Below, one piece after another: positions 8,366 through 17,023 of a DNA stretch of 64,000 nucleotides. The stretch is from assembly GCF_000833605.1 (NCBI RefSeq), contig NZ_JXTG01000006.1, positions 48,261 through 112,260 on the forward strand. The letters run 5' to 3'. The notes beneath the pieces were generated by a model, which was not told where the DNA came from, searched no databases, and saw nothing but the letters and a program-made list of their open reading frames with translations. This DNA is from Anoxybacillus ayderensis. Its GTDB lineage: Bacteria; Bacillota; Bacilli; Bacillales; Anoxybacillaceae. Within the stretch, counting starts at the first letter, position 1. Each line of letters starts with the position of its first letter. The translations under genes and the position numbers were made by a program.

Positions 8366-8914
8366 ATGAAATACAACATTCGCGGAGAAAACATCGAGGT
8401 TACACAAGCGATTCGAGAATATGTCGAGAAAAAAATTGGGAAGTTAGAACGTTATTTTGAATCAACGGAAGGAGTTACTGTTCACGTTAACTTAAAAGTA
8501 TATAACGATAAACAATCGAAAATTGAAGTAACGATCCCAATGCCACAAATTGTATTGCGTGCGGAAGAGCGCCACGACGATATGTATGCGGCAATCGATT
8601 TGGTTGTCGATAAACTCGAACGCCAAATTCGTAAACATAAAACGAAAGTGAATCGAAAAATGCGTGAAAAAGAAGTAAACGGTGTGACGCTTACAACAAC
8701 TGCTCCTGTCGCAACAGAAGAGCATGAGGAAGAAGAATTTGAAGTTGTACGTACGAAGCGTTTTAGCTTAAAACCGATGGATAGTGAAGAAGCGATTTTA
8801 CAAATGAATATGCTTGGCCATAACTTTTACGTCTTTATTAATGCGGAAACAAACCGCACAAACGTCGTTTACAAACGAAAAGACGGCAAATATGGCTTAA
8901 TTGAAGCGAACTAA
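8366..8914 (+). CDS. hpf: Ribosome hibernation promoting factor, long form
   Basis: A 182-residue long-form HPF (YvyD in B. subtilis). It binds the small subunit in stationary phase or stress and joins ribosomes into inactive 100S dimers. The N-terminal ribosome-binding domain (residues 1-100) starts MKYNIRGENIEVTQAIREYV. The C-terminal dimerisation domain (about 125-182) includes RTKRFSLKPMDSEEAILQMN and NVVYKRKDGKYGLIE. AAAGGAGG precedes the ATG. I could not find a convincing stress sigma-factor promoter upstream. It ends at a strong hairpin. Confidence 0.95.
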   Translation: MKYNIRGENIEVTQAIREYVEKKIGKLERYFESTEGVTVHVNLKVYNDKQSKIEVTIPMPQIVLRAEERHDDMYAAIDLVVDKLERQIRKHKTKVNRKMREKEVNGVTLTTTAPVATEEHEEEEFEVVRTKRFSLKPMDSEEAILQMNMLGHNFYVFINAETNRTNVVYKRKDGKYGLIEAN

Positions 8915-8918
8915 TCCT

Positions 8919-8956
8919 ACCGCCCTCTGTCGACATAAGACAGAGGGTGGTATAAT
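8919..8956 (+). terminator. Hairpin after hpf, adjoining a TATAAT box
   Basis: ACCGCCCTCTGTC (8919-8931) pairs with GACAGAGGGTGGT (8939-8951) with one G-T pair. Instead of a T run, the 3' arm runs into TATAAT (8951-8956), which may be the -10 box for the next gene. The site could therefore both end hpf transcription and start the coiled-coil gene. Confidence 0.55.
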
Positions 8957-8976
8957 GTGAAAGGGGGTGAAAAAAG

Positions 8977-9555
8977 GTGGAAGCAATCTTACGTGAAATT
9001 TTAGGGAAGTTGACGAGTATTGAGAGTCATTTTTTGCAATTTCAACAAGAAGTGCGCGAAAGATTTGCGCAAATTGATGAGCGCTTTGCCCAGATCGATG
9101 AGAGATTTAAGCAAATTGATGAAAGATTTGCCCAGATCGATGAGAGATTTAAGCAAATTGATGAGCGCTTTGCGCAGATCGACGAAAGATTTGCGCAAAT
9201 TGATGAAAGATTTGCCCAGATTGATAAACGGTTTGCGCAGATTGACGAGCGGTTTGCTAATATGGAAAGTCGGTTAGATGCGCTTGAACAAGAAATGAAA
9301 GAAACAAATGAGCGCATCAGTCGCCTGGAGGAAGAGATGTGCGATGTCAAGAAACGTCTCGAGCATGTTGAAACACAGCTAAGCGACGTAAAAGAAACAG
9401 TGCAACGTTTAGAAATTCAACTAGCCGACGATGTGCGCACATTACTGCAAAACATTTATAAAAAGATCGACGAAAAAGGATTTGAAATTTACGCCCTCAA
9501 CAAACGCTTACTCAGAGTCGAAGCCTCTATCGAGCAACTACAATCGCAAGTGTAA
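8977..9555 (+). CDS. Heptad-repeat coiled-coil protein of unknown function
   Basis: A 192-residue protein made almost wholly of coiled coil. Residues about 28-92 are tandem seven-residue units of the form ERFAQID or ERFKQID, followed by less regular heptads ([42 protein letters not shown]). It has no signal peptide, membrane span or enzymatic motif. The start is GTG with AAAGGGGGTG upstream. It could be a structural or oligomerising protein; no function can be assigned. The repeat number is likely to vary between strains. Confidence 0.75.
   Translation: MEAILREILGKLTSIESHFLQFQQEVRERFAQIDERFAQIDERFKQIDERFAQIDERFKQIDERFAQIDERFAQIDERFAQIDKRFAQIDERFANMESRLDALEQEMKETNERISRLEEEMCDVKKRLEHVETQLSDVKETVQRLEIQLADDVRTLLQNIYKKIDEKGFEIYALNKRLLRVEASIEQLQSQV
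9057..9263 (+). repeat. Tandem array of about nine to ten 21-bp units within the coiled-coil gene
   Basis: Units of 21 bases encoding ERFAQID or ERFKQID are repeated head to tail. Neighbouring copies differ at synonymous positions (GATCGATGAG, AATTGATGAA, GATTGACGAG). Part of the array has a 42-bp higher-order pattern in which CAG-type and AAG-type copies alternate. Such arrays change length by slippage or recombination. Confidence 0.8.
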
Positions 9556-9556
9556 T

Positions 9557-9584
9557 CCAGCGAAGAAGCTGGTTTTTTCTTTTT
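9557..9584 (+). terminator. Terminator after the coiled-coil gene
   Basis: CCAGC-GAAGAA-GCTGG (9557-9572) is followed by TTTTTTCTTTTTT. It is a compact intrinsic terminator upstream of secA. Confidence 0.8.
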
Positions 9585-9673
9585 TCCCATCCCCTTTTCC
9601 GTATGAGTTGTCACCTTTTCTTGTAAGTGATATGATGGTAATTAGCGACTATATAAGCAAGGGGCGTTTTTGT

Positions 9674-12178
9674 ATGCTTGGAATGTTAAAAAAAGTGTTT
9701 GATCCGAATAAACGACAAATTGCGCGATTAGAAAAAATCGCGAATGAAATTGATGCGCTCGGTCCGCAAATGGCGCAGCTTTCTGATGACGAATTGCGTC
9801 AAAAAACAGAGCAATTTAAAGCTCGTCTTGAAAAAGGAGAAACGCTTGATGATTTGCTTGTTGAAGCGTTTGCGGTTGTTCGCGAAGCAGCAAAGCGCGT
9901 GCTTGGCATGTATCCGTATAAAGTGCAATTAATGGGAGGCATCGCGCTTCATGAAGGCAACATCGCTGAAATGAAGACTGGGGAAGGAAAAACGTTAACC
10001 GCAACGATGCCTGTCTATTTAAATGCATTAACAGGAAAAGGCGTCCATGTCGTGACGGTAAACGAGTACTTAGCTAGCCGCGACGCGAACGAAATGGGCA
10101 GATTGTATCAGTTTTTAGGCTTATCTGTCGGACTAAATTTAAGCAATATGTCGCGCGAAGAAAAACAAGCGGCTTACAACGCCGATATTACGTACGGAAC
10201 GAATAACGAATTCGGTTTCGATTATTTGCGCGATAACATGGTGTTATATAAAGAACATATGGTACAACGTCCGCTTCATTATGCGATTATTGACGAAGTG
10301 GACTCGATTTTAATTGATGAAGCGCGTACACCGCTCATTATTTCAGGTACAGCGCAAAAGTCTACAAAATTGTACATTCAAGCGAATGCGTTCGTTCGCA
10401 CATTAAAACGGGATGTCGATTATACGTACGATGAAAAAACGAAAAGCGTGCAGCTCACGGAAGAAGGAATGAACAAAGCAGAGCGCGCGTTTGGAATCGA
10501 TAACTTATTCGATTTAAAACATGTGACGTTAAACCATCATATTAACCAAGCATTGCGTGCGCACGTTGTCATGCAGCGCGACGTCGATTATGTCGTTGAA
10601 GACGGAAAAATCGTCATCGTTGACCCGTTTACCGGTCGCCTCATGCGCGGACGCCGATATAGCGATGGGCTTCATCAAGCGATCGAAGCAAAAGAAGGGC
10701 TTGAGATTCAAAATGAATCGATGACGCTGGCGACGATTACGTTCCAAAACTATTTCCGTATGTACGAGAAGCTTGCGGGGATGACGGGAACAGCGAAAAC
10801 AGAAGAAGAAGAGTTTCGCAACATTTACAATATGCAAGTTGTCGTCATCCCGACAAATAAACCAGTCATTCGTGATGATCGTCCAGACTTAATTTATCGC
10901 ACGATGGAAGGAAAGTTTCGTGCAGTTGTCGAGGATATTGCGGAACGTCATGCGAAAGGACAACCTGTCCTCGTCGGTACGGTGTCGATTGAAACGTCTG
11001 AATTGTTGTCAAGCATGTTAACGAAGCGCGGCATTCGCCATAACGTATTAAATGCGAAAAACCATGCGAAAGAGGCAGAAATTATCGCCCAAGCAGGTCA
11101 AAAAGGTGCGGTAACGATTGCGACGAACATGGCAGGACGCGGAACGGACATTAAACTTGGCGAAGGTGTGCGCGAGCTTGGCGGTTTAGCGGTCATCGGG
11201 ACAGAGCGTCACGAAAGTCGCCGCATCGATAATCAGCTGCGCGGTCGTTCTGGTCGTCAAGGAGATCCGGGGGTATCGCAATTTTACTTGTCGCTTGAAG
11301 ATGAACTGATGCGTCGCTTCGGTTCAGAAAATATGATGGCGATGATGGATCGTTTAGGTATGGACGATTCACAGCCAATTCAAAGTAAAATCGTTTCAAA
11401 GGCGGTTGAGTCGGCACAAAAACGTGTCGAAGGAAATAACTTCGATGCACGTAAACAACTATTGCAGTACGACGACGTATTGCGTGAACAACGCGAAATT
11501 ATTTATCGTCAACGTTTCCAGGTGCTTGATTCAGAAAACTTGCGCGATATTGTTGAAAAAATGATTCAATCGGTCATCGAGCGCGTCGTGCGCATGCACA
11601 CGCCAGAAGATGAAATGCCAGAAGAATGGAACGTGCAAGCAATTGTTGATTATGTGCAAGCGAACCTTCTTTATGAAGGGGATGTGACGATTAACGACTT
11701 GCGCGGTAAAGATCCGGAAGAAATGATTGAATTCATTTGGAATAAAGTGCGCGCACGTTATGACGAAAAAGAAAGCCGCATTCCAGCCGAGCAAATGCGC
11801 GAGTTTGAGCGCGTCATCGTCTTGCGTGCTGTCGATATGAAATGGATGGAGCACATTGATGCGATGGAACAGCTGCGCCAAGGTATTCATTTGCGTGCGT
11901 ACGGTCAAATTGATCCGTTGCGTGAATATCAAATGGAAGGATATGCGATGTTTGAAGCGATGATCGCTTCCATTGAAGAAGAAGTCGCACGTTACATCAT
12001 GAAAGCGGAAATCGAAAACAACCTTGAGCGACAAGAAGTGGCAAAAGGTGAGGCGGTCCATCCGAAAGAAGGCGAAGAAGTGAAGCGCAAGCCGGTGAAA
12101 AAAGCGGTGGAAGTTGGTCGGAATGATCCGTGCCCGTGCGGAAGCGGAAAAAAATATAAACATTGTTGTGGACGATAA
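9674..12178 (+). CDS. secA: Preprotein translocase ATPase SecA
   Basis: The 834-residue motor that drives unfolded preproteins through SecYEG. The Walker A motif [11 protein letters not shown] is near residue 100. The [13 protein letters not shown] stretch near 205 carries Walker [15 protein letters not shown] and the Arg-finger region follow in NBD2. The zinc-binding SEC-C tail is present: [16 protein letters not shown] at the C-terminus. The start at 9674 ([14 protein letters not shown]) matches the family; the frame is open further upstream but overlaps the preceding gene and its terminator. AAGGGGCG precedes the start. prfB follows, as in B. subtilis. Confidence 0.97.
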   Translation: MLGMLKKVFDPNKRQIARLEKIANEIDALGPQMAQLSDDELRQKTEQFKARLEKGETLDDLLVEAFAVVREAAKRVLGMYPYKVQLMGGIALHEGNIAEMKTGEGKTLTATMPVYLNALTGKGVHVVTVNEYLASRDANEMGRLYQFLGLSVGLNLSNMSREEKQAAYNADITYGTNNEFGFDYLRDNMVLYKEHMVQRPLHYAIIDEVDSILIDEARTPLIISGTAQKSTKLYIQANAFVRTLKRDVDYTYDEKTKSVQLTEEGMNKAERAFGIDNLFDLKHVTLNHHINQALRAHVVMQRDVDYVVEDGKIVIVDPFTGRLMRGRRYSDGLHQAIEAKEGLEIQNESMTLATITFQNYFRMYEKLAGMTGTAKTEEEEFRNIYNMQVVVIPTNKPVIRDDRPDLIYRTMEGKFRAVVEDIAERHAKGQPVLVGTVSIETSELLSSMLTKRGIRHNVLNAKNHAKEAEIIAQAGQKGAVTIATNMAGRGTDIKLGEGVRELGGLAVIGTERHESRRIDNQLRGRSGRQGDPGVSQFYLSLEDELMRRFGSENMMAMMDRLGMDDSQPIQSKIVSKAVESAQKRVEGNNFDARKQLLQYDDVLREQREIIYRQRFQVLDSENLRDIVEKMIQSVIERVVRMHTPEDEMPEEWNVQAIVDYVQANLLYEGDVTINDLRGKDPEEMIEFIWNKVRARYDEKESRIPAEQMREFERVIVLRAVDMKWMEHIDAMEQLRQGIHLRAYGQIDPLREYQMEGYAMFEAMIASIEEEVARYIMKAEIENNLERQEVAKGEAVHPKEGEEVKRKPVKKAVEVGRNDPCPCGSGKKYKHCCGR

Positions 12179-12204
12179 GTGAGGGACTTTTCCCTCGCTT
12201 TCGT
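12177..12204 (+). terminator. Terminator between secA and prfB
   Basis: AAGTGAGGGA (12177-12186) pairs with TCCCTCGCTT (12191-12200) with one T-G pair and a four-base loop. The T run is weak, so read-through into prfB is likely. Confidence 0.55.
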
Positions 12205-12256
12205 TATGTTGCGTTCGTGATGACGTTTGAATACAATAATGGTTGAGGTGAATGAC

Positions 12257-13367
12257 ATGATCGATTTAGTAGAAATTAAGCAAGAGCTTGAGAAAATGGC
12301 TAAGCGATTAGCGGATATTAGGGGGTCTCTTTGACCTCGAAACGAAAGAAGCGCGCATTGAACAGCTAGAAGCACAAATGGCTGCCTCTGATTTTTGGGA
12401 CGATCAAAAAGCTGCACAAGCGGTCATTAGTGAAGCAAATGCACTAAAAGATTTAGTTGGTGAGTTTCGTTCGCTTGAAGAGCGATTTGAAAATTTAGAA
12501 GTGACGTACGAGCTTGTTAAAGAAGAGCCAGATGAAGAATTGCAAAAAGAGCTCGTGTCTGAGGCGAAAAAATTATCGAAAGACTTTAGTGAATTTGAAC
12601 TGCAATTGTTGTTAAATGAACCGTATGATAAAAATAACGCCATTTTAGAACTTCATCCTGGCGCAGGTGGAACAGAGTCGCAAGATTGGGCGTCGATGTT
12701 GTTGCGCATGTATACGCGCTGGGCGGAGAAAAAAGGATACAAAGTGGAAACGCTCGATTATTTACCGGGTGAGGAAGCAGGAATTAAAAGTGTCACGTTG
12801 TTAATTAAAGGGCATAATGCATACGGATATTTAAAAGCGGAAAAAGGCGTCCATCGCCTCGTGCGCATTTCACCGTTTGATGCTTCTGGTCGCCGTCATA
12901 CGTCGTTCGTTTCGTGCGAAGTTGTACCTGAATTTGATGACAACATTGAAATTGATGTGCGTCCAGATGAAATAAAAGTCGATACGTATCGTTCGAGCGG
13001 TGCCGGCGGTCAGCACGTCAATACGACAGATTCGGCTGTACGCATTACACATATTCCAACAGGCATTGTCGTCACATGCCAATCAGAGCGTTCGCAAATT
13101 AAAAACCGCGAAAAAGCGATGAATATGTTAAAGGCGAAATTGTATCAAAAGAAATTAGAGGAGCAACAGGCGGAGCTCGCAGAAATTCGCGGCGAACAAA
13201 AAGAAATTGGCTGGGGAAGCCAAATTCGTTCTTACGTGTTTCATCCGTACTCGCTTGTAAAAGATCATCGGACAAATACCGAAGTCGGAAATGTGCAAGC
13301 GGTCATGGACGGAGAAATTGACGTCTTTATCGACGCATATTTACGTTCGAAATTAAAACAAGGATAA
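12257..13367 (+). CDS. prfB: Peptide chain release factor 2, with programmed +1 frameshift
   Basis: RF2 recognises UGA and UAA stop codons. The gene is in two frames: 12257-12331 encodes 25 residues (from [13 protein letters not shown]), then CTT TGA C at 12329-12335 forces a +1 shift, and 12333-13367 encodes the rest, for 369 residues in all. The Shine-Dalgarno-like AGGGGG at 12320-12325, just upstream of the shift site, is the known stimulator. When RF2 is scarce, the ribosome stalls on UGA and shifts, giving autoregulation. The codon-recognition motif SPF is near residue 204, and the catalytic GGQ (GAGGQHVN) is near residue 249. Confidence 0.97.
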
Positions 13368-13392
13368 GGTGTCCGACATGGGCACCTTTTTG
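13366..13392 (+). terminator. Terminator after prfB
   Basis: AAGGTGTCC (13366-13374) pairs with GGGCACCTT (13380-13388) and is followed by TTT. It overlaps the prfB stop codon. Confidence 0.7.
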
Positions 13393-13451
13393 TGTATTGA
13401 CCCCTGAAAAAAGAGCGTGATAATCTGGACATAACGAAAGGAGGGAGTAAC

Positions 13452-13709
13452 ATGGCAGTAGACAAAAAATTGCTCCATGAGATGATTGAACAGTTAAACG
13501 AATCCGATCAACAATTAGCCTACGAATTTTTATTGCATTTACTGCAAAAAGCAAAAAAAGATCATAAATGGTGGGATGAAATGGAAGAAGTAAGCGAAGA
13601 AGAAGCGTTGTTAACAGAAGAAGAAAAACGCCAGTTACAAGGAGATGAAGGATATGTGACTGGTGGTGATGCAAAACGTGAATTTGGCTTACAAATTGAT
13701 TTACCGTAA
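13452..13709 (+). CDS. Probable antitoxin of a RelE/ParE-type pair
   Basis: An 85-residue acidic protein. Its N-terminal helices (LLHEMIEQLNESDQQLAYEFLLHLL) may form the dimer or DNA-binding part. The Glu-rich tail (EEVSEEEALLTEEEKRQ) is of the kind that wraps around a basic toxin. AAAGGAGGG precedes the ATG. Its end overlaps the downstream toxin frame, the usual antitoxin-first arrangement. Assignment depends on the neighbour, since the family itself is not one I can name. Confidence 0.7.
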   Translation: MAVDKKLLHEMIEQLNESDQQLAYEFLLHLLQKAKKDHKWWDEMEEVSEEEALLTEEEKRQLQGDEGYVTGGDAKREFGLQIDLP

Positions 13710-13938
13710 GGAAGCGGTAAAATTTCTTGCTAAGCAGGAGAAAGAAGTACAAGAACGGATCGCTATAGCGTTAAAAGGATTGCTTTACATTCCTCCTCAA
13801 GGAGACATTAAAAAAATGAGAGGACACCAAGGTTTGTACCGTTTACGTGTTGGCACATACCGCATTCTTTTCCGCATTGATCACCACGAGCAAATGATTT
13901 ACATCGAGGCTATTGGAAATCGAGGAGATGTATATTAA
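13663..13938 (+). CDS. RelE/ParE-family toxin
   Basis: A small basic protein with the RelE/ParE fold pattern. It has KLIYRKEAVKFLAKQEKEVQERI at the N-terminus in pieces, then DIKKMRGHQGLYRLRVGTYRILFRI and a final IYIEAIGNRGDVY strand. RelE members cleave mRNA on the ribosome; the conserved basic residues K, R and R of KKMRG, YRLRVG and YRILF are present. The start is uncertain (GTG 13663, ATG 13669 or GTG 13678, giving 91 to 86 residues). It overlaps the antitoxin gene by about 30-47 bases, which implies coupled translation. The pair sits between prfB and yvjA, where B. subtilis has nothing comparable. Confidence 0.85.
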   Translation: MVMQNVNLAYKLIYRKEAVKFLAKQEKEVQERIAIALKGLLYIPPQGDIKKMRGHQGLYRLRVGTYRILFRIDHHEQMIYIEAIGNRGDVY

Positions 13939-14027
13939 CTTCACTATATTAAATCATTATTGCGTTAATTCGATGTCATTTACTTCCTATATCGGGCATG
14001 CTATACTCACGAGGGAAGGTGAGAAGC

Positions 14028-14888
14028 ATGCGAAAAAGAAGCAACATAACAAATCCATTTGTTGAAAAAGTGCTCGAATACGTATACATTCTTGTCGGCT
14101 CGGCTGTTGTGGCCGTTGCGTTCAATTTATTTTTACTTCCGAATCGTGTTGCATCAGGTGGGGTAAGCGGCATCAGTACGATTTTACATGCGACGCTCGG
14201 TTGGCAGCCAGCATACGTACAATGGGCGCTTAACATTCCGCTATTTATCGCAGGTGTGCTATTGCTTGGAAAGCAGTTTGGTGTAAAAACGTTAGTCGGT
14301 ACCGCCTTTTTACCGTTTGTCGTTTATTTGACACATGACGTGGCACCGGCAACGCACGATCCATTGCTTGGGGCACTGTTTGGCGGCATTGGCGTCGGCG
14401 TAGGACTAGGCATCGTTTTCCGTGGTCGCGCATCGACAGGTGGAACAGATTTAGCTGCTCAAATTATTCATAAATATACAGGTTTATCGTTAGGGACGTG
14501 CGTCATTTTAATTGATGGTTTAATCGTTTTAACCGCAGCGTTTGTGTTCGATTTAGAACGGGCGCTATATGCATTAATTGCGTTATTTGTAACGAGTAAA
14601 ACGATTGACTTTGTCCAAGTTGGTTTTGGCAATTCAAAAATGGCGATGATTATTACAACGAAAGAAGAACAAGTGCGGGAAGCGATTTTGCATAAAATTG
14701 ACCGCGGTGTGACAAAACTACATGCATACGGTGGATATACAGAAAAAGAGCGCACGATGCTTATGTGCGTTGTGGCACAAAGCGAGTTCACAAAATTGAA
14801 ACAATTAGTGAAAACCATTGATCCGTCTGCATTTGTCGTCGTTATGGATGCAGCGGAAGTGCTTGGCGAAGGATTTAAACGTGCCTAA
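14028..14888 (+). CDS. yvjA: YitT-family membrane protein (YvjA)
   Basis: A 286-residue integral membrane protein. An N-terminal domain of five to six membrane spans (residues about 15-190) carries the conserved RVASGGVSGISTIL and RASTGGTDLAAQII segments. A cytoplasmic C-terminal DUF2179 domain follows (about 205-286; GVTKLHAYGGYTEKERTML). The function of the family is not established. GAAGGTGAG precedes the ATG at 14028. The order prfB-yvjA-cccB matches B. subtilis. Confidence 0.88.
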   Translation: MRKRSNITNPFVEKVLEYVYILVGSAVVAVAFNLFLLPNRVASGGVSGISTILHATLGWQPAYVQWALNIPLFIAGVLLLGKQFGVKTLVGTAFLPFVVYLTHDVAPATHDPLLGALFGGIGVGVGLGIVFRGRASTGGTDLAAQIIHKYTGLSLGTCVILIDGLIVLTAAFVFDLERALYALIALFVTSKTIDFVQVGFGNSKMAMIITTKEEQVREAILHKIDRGVTKLHAYGGYTEKERTMLMCVVAQSEFTKLKQLVKTIDPSAFVVVMDAAEVLGEGFKRA

Positions 14889-14946
14889 CGTAAAAACGAT
14901 GCGATATAATAGAAGTGTATGAAAATGTTGACAAGGGGGATTTCGT

Positions 14947-15273
14947 ATGAAGAAGAAGCTACTTAGCTTATTTGCTGGCACAGCGATCATTTTGGCTGCC
15001 TGTGGCGGAGGGGATAGCGCGAGCGAGAAACCAGCCAACGGTGGCGGGGATACAGCTTCAGCCGCAGAAGCCGCTTACAAAAAATCATGTGCAAGCTGCC
15101 ATGGACAAAACTTAGAAGGTGGCGTTGGTCCTGCACTTGATAAAGCAGGTGGAAAATTTTCGCAAGAAGAAATTAAAGATATTATCGCAAACGGTCGCGG
15201 CGGTATGCCAGGTGGTCTACTCCAAGGCGACGATGTCGATAAAGTAGCGGAATGGTTAGCAGCGAAAAAATAA
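14947..15273 (+). CDS. cccB: Cytochrome c-551, membrane-anchored lipoprotein
   Basis: A 108-residue small c-type cytochrome. The lipobox LAAC (residues 17-20) follows a charged start and a hydrophobic stretch, so it is probably exported and lipid-anchored. A short Gly/Ser linker leads to the haem motif CASCH near residue 49, with a distal Met in the GGMPGG region. It is an electron carrier of the respiratory chain. A TATAAT box lies upstream near 14905, and the gene ends in a strong terminator. Confidence 0.93.
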   Translation: MKKKLLSLFAGTAIILAACGGGDSASEKPANGGGDTASAAEAAYKKSCASCHGQNLEGGVGPALDKAGGKFSQEEIKDIIANGRGGMPGGLLQGDDVDKVAEWLAAKK

Positions 15274-15303
15274 AGAGGATGCCAATGGGAGCATCCTCTT
15301 TTC
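15272..15303 (+). terminator. Terminator after cccB
   Basis: AAAGAGGATGC (15272-15282) pairs perfectly with GCATCCTCTTT (15291-15301), followed by a T-rich stretch. Confidence 0.85.
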
Positions 15304-15434
15304 GTTTGTAACACTCTTGAAATATAACTGTAAATAAAATTCGCCCCCTTTTTGTCGGAAATGATGATATAATGGACGAGGTAAGAATTTTGCAGGAATA
15401 TGTAGAAAAACATCGAATACTTAGGTGGTTGCTT

Positions 15435-16121
15435 ATGATTGAAATGCAAGATGTATATAAAACGTATCCGAACGGAGTCATTGCATTAAACGGAATTTCC
15501 GTTCGTATTAAGCAAGGAGAATTTGTATATGTCGTCGGTCCGAGCGGCGCTGGGAAATCGACGTTTATTAAAATGATGTATCGCGAAGAAAAGCCGACAA
15601 GCGGAAAAATTATGATTAACGGTGTCAACTTAGCGAATATAAAAGACAGCAAAGTGCCGTTGCTTCGCCGAAACATCGGAATCGTCTTTCAAGACTTTAA
15701 GCTTCTTCCCAAGTTAACCGTATATGAAAACGTCGCGTTTGCTTTGGAAGTTATTGAAGAATCGCCAAAAAACATTCGCAAGCGCGTCATGGAAGTGCTT
15801 GACTTAGTGCGGCTAAAACATAAAGCGCGCTTTTATCCAGATGAATTATCGGGCGGAGAACAGCAGCGCGTGTCGATTGCGCGTTCGATCGTCAACAATC
15901 CGTCGATTGTCATTGCCGACGAACCGACAGGAAATTTAGATCCGGATACATCGTGGGAAATCATGGACATTTTCGAGCGCATTAACGATCGCGGAACAAC
16001 GATTGTCATGGCAACGCATAACCGTGAAATCGTCAATACGATTCGCAAGCGCGTCATTGCGATTGAACGCGGGAAAATTGCGCGCGATGAAGTGAAGGGG
16101 GAATATGGCTATGAAACTTAA
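15435..16121 (+). CDS. ftsE: Cell-division ABC transporter ATPase FtsE
   Basis: A 228-residue ABC ATPase. Walker A is GPSGAGKST (near 36-44), the signature is LSGGEQQR (near 138) and Walker B is IVIADEPTGNLD. With FtsX it forms an ATP-driven complex that activates peptidoglycan hydrolases outside the cell rather than transporting a substrate. The start at 15435 (MIEMQDVYKTYPNG) has AGGTGG upstream; the frame is open earlier but without support. It overlaps ftsX by 17 bases. Confidence 0.95.
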   Translation: MIEMQDVYKTYPNGVIALNGISVRIKQGEFVYVVGPSGAGKSTFIKMMYREEKPTSGKIMINGVNLANIKDSKVPLLRRNIGIVFQDFKLLPKLTVYENVAFALEVIEESPKNIRKRVMEVLDLVRLKHKARFYPDELSGGEQQRVSIARSIVNNPSIVIADEPTGNLDPDTSWEIMDIFERINDRGTTIVMATHNREIVNTIRKRVIAIERGKIARDEVKGEYGYET

Positions 16122-17004
16122 CACCCTTCGCCGTCATTTTCGTGAAAGTTTAAAAAGTCTCGGACGAAACGGTTGGATGACGTTTGCGTCCATTAGTGCT
16201 GTCACGGTAACGCTTTTGCTTGTTGGCGTATTTCTTGTCATTATGCTCAACATTCAACATATAACGAAACAAATTGAGCGCGACGTCGAAATTCGTGTGC
16301 ACGTCGATTTAAGTGCGACAGAAGCAGATAAAGATGCGCTCAGAGCGAAGTTAGAAGCTCTTTCTGGCGTCGAAAAAGTGACGTATTCATCGAAAGACGA
16401 AGAATTGCAAAAGTTGATTGAAAGTTTCGGAGAAGACGGAAAGTCATTCCGCTTATTTGAACAAGATAACCCGTTAAGCGATGTATTTATCGTAAAAGCG
16501 AAAAATCCGCTTGATACAGAAAAAATTGCAAAGCAAATTGAACCGTTGCCATCTGTCGGCAAAGTGAAATACGGAAAAGGGCAAATTGAAAAACTATTTG
16601 CCGCAACGAAAACGATTCGCAATGTCGGATTAGCGCTTATTATCGGGTTGTTATTTACAGCGATGTTTCTCATCTCGAACACCATTAAAATTACGATTTT
16701 TGCCCGCCGTCGCGAAATCGAGATTATGAGATTAGTAGGCGCGACAAACGGATTTATTCGCTGGCCGTTTTTCCTTGAAGGGCTATGGCTCGGCATTTTC
16801 GGTTCGATCATTCCGATCGCTATCGTTCTTTCCGCTTACTCGTACGTATTTGACTTGTTGTATCCAAAGTTGAAAGATACATTTTTTCAACTTCTCCCGT
16901 TTTATCCGTTTGCATGGCAGCTGGCAGCTGTGCTCGTCTTATTAGGAGCATGCATCGGTATGTGGGGAAGCATGATGTCAGTGAGACGATTTTTAAAAGT
17001 ATAG
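16105..17004 (+). CDS. ftsX: Cell-division ABC transporter permease FtsX
   Basis: A 299-residue FtsX with four membrane spans. The first is at about 25-50 (FASISAVTVTLLLVGVFLVIM in pieces), then comes an extracellular domain to about 170, then three spans at the C-terminus. The motif RHFRESLKSLGRNGWMT at the N-terminus is typical. The second ATG at 16111 has the better spacing from GAAGGGGG and may be the true start. It pairs with FtsE; the M23 hydrolase downstream is the likely target of its extracellular loop. Confidence 0.93.
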   Translation: MAMKLNTLRRHFRESLKSLGRNGWMTFASISAVTVTLLLVGVFLVIMLNIQHITKQIERDVEIRVHVDLSATEADKDALRAKLEALSGVEKVTYSSKDEELQKLIESFGEDGKSFRLFEQDNPLSDVFIVKAKNPLDTEKIAKQIEPLPSVGKVKYGKGQIEKLFAATKTIRNVGLALIIGLLFTAMFLISNTIKITIFARRREIEIMRLVGATNGFIRWPFFLEGLWLGIFGSIIPIAIVLSAYSYVFDLLYPKLKDTFFQLLPFYPFAWQLAAVLVLLGACIGMWGSMMSVRRFLKV

Positions 17005-17023
17005 AAAGAGAGAGGGGTTTACG

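Noticed and set aside
9057..9263. Possible CRISPR array (regular short repeats)
   Set aside because: Units are contiguous with no spacers, keep the reading frame of a coiled-coil protein and differ at silent sites; no cas genes are near.
9431..9673. In-frame N-terminal extension of SecA
   Set aside because: It overlaps the coiled-coil gene and its terminator; SecA proteins start at the [10 protein letters not shown] position.
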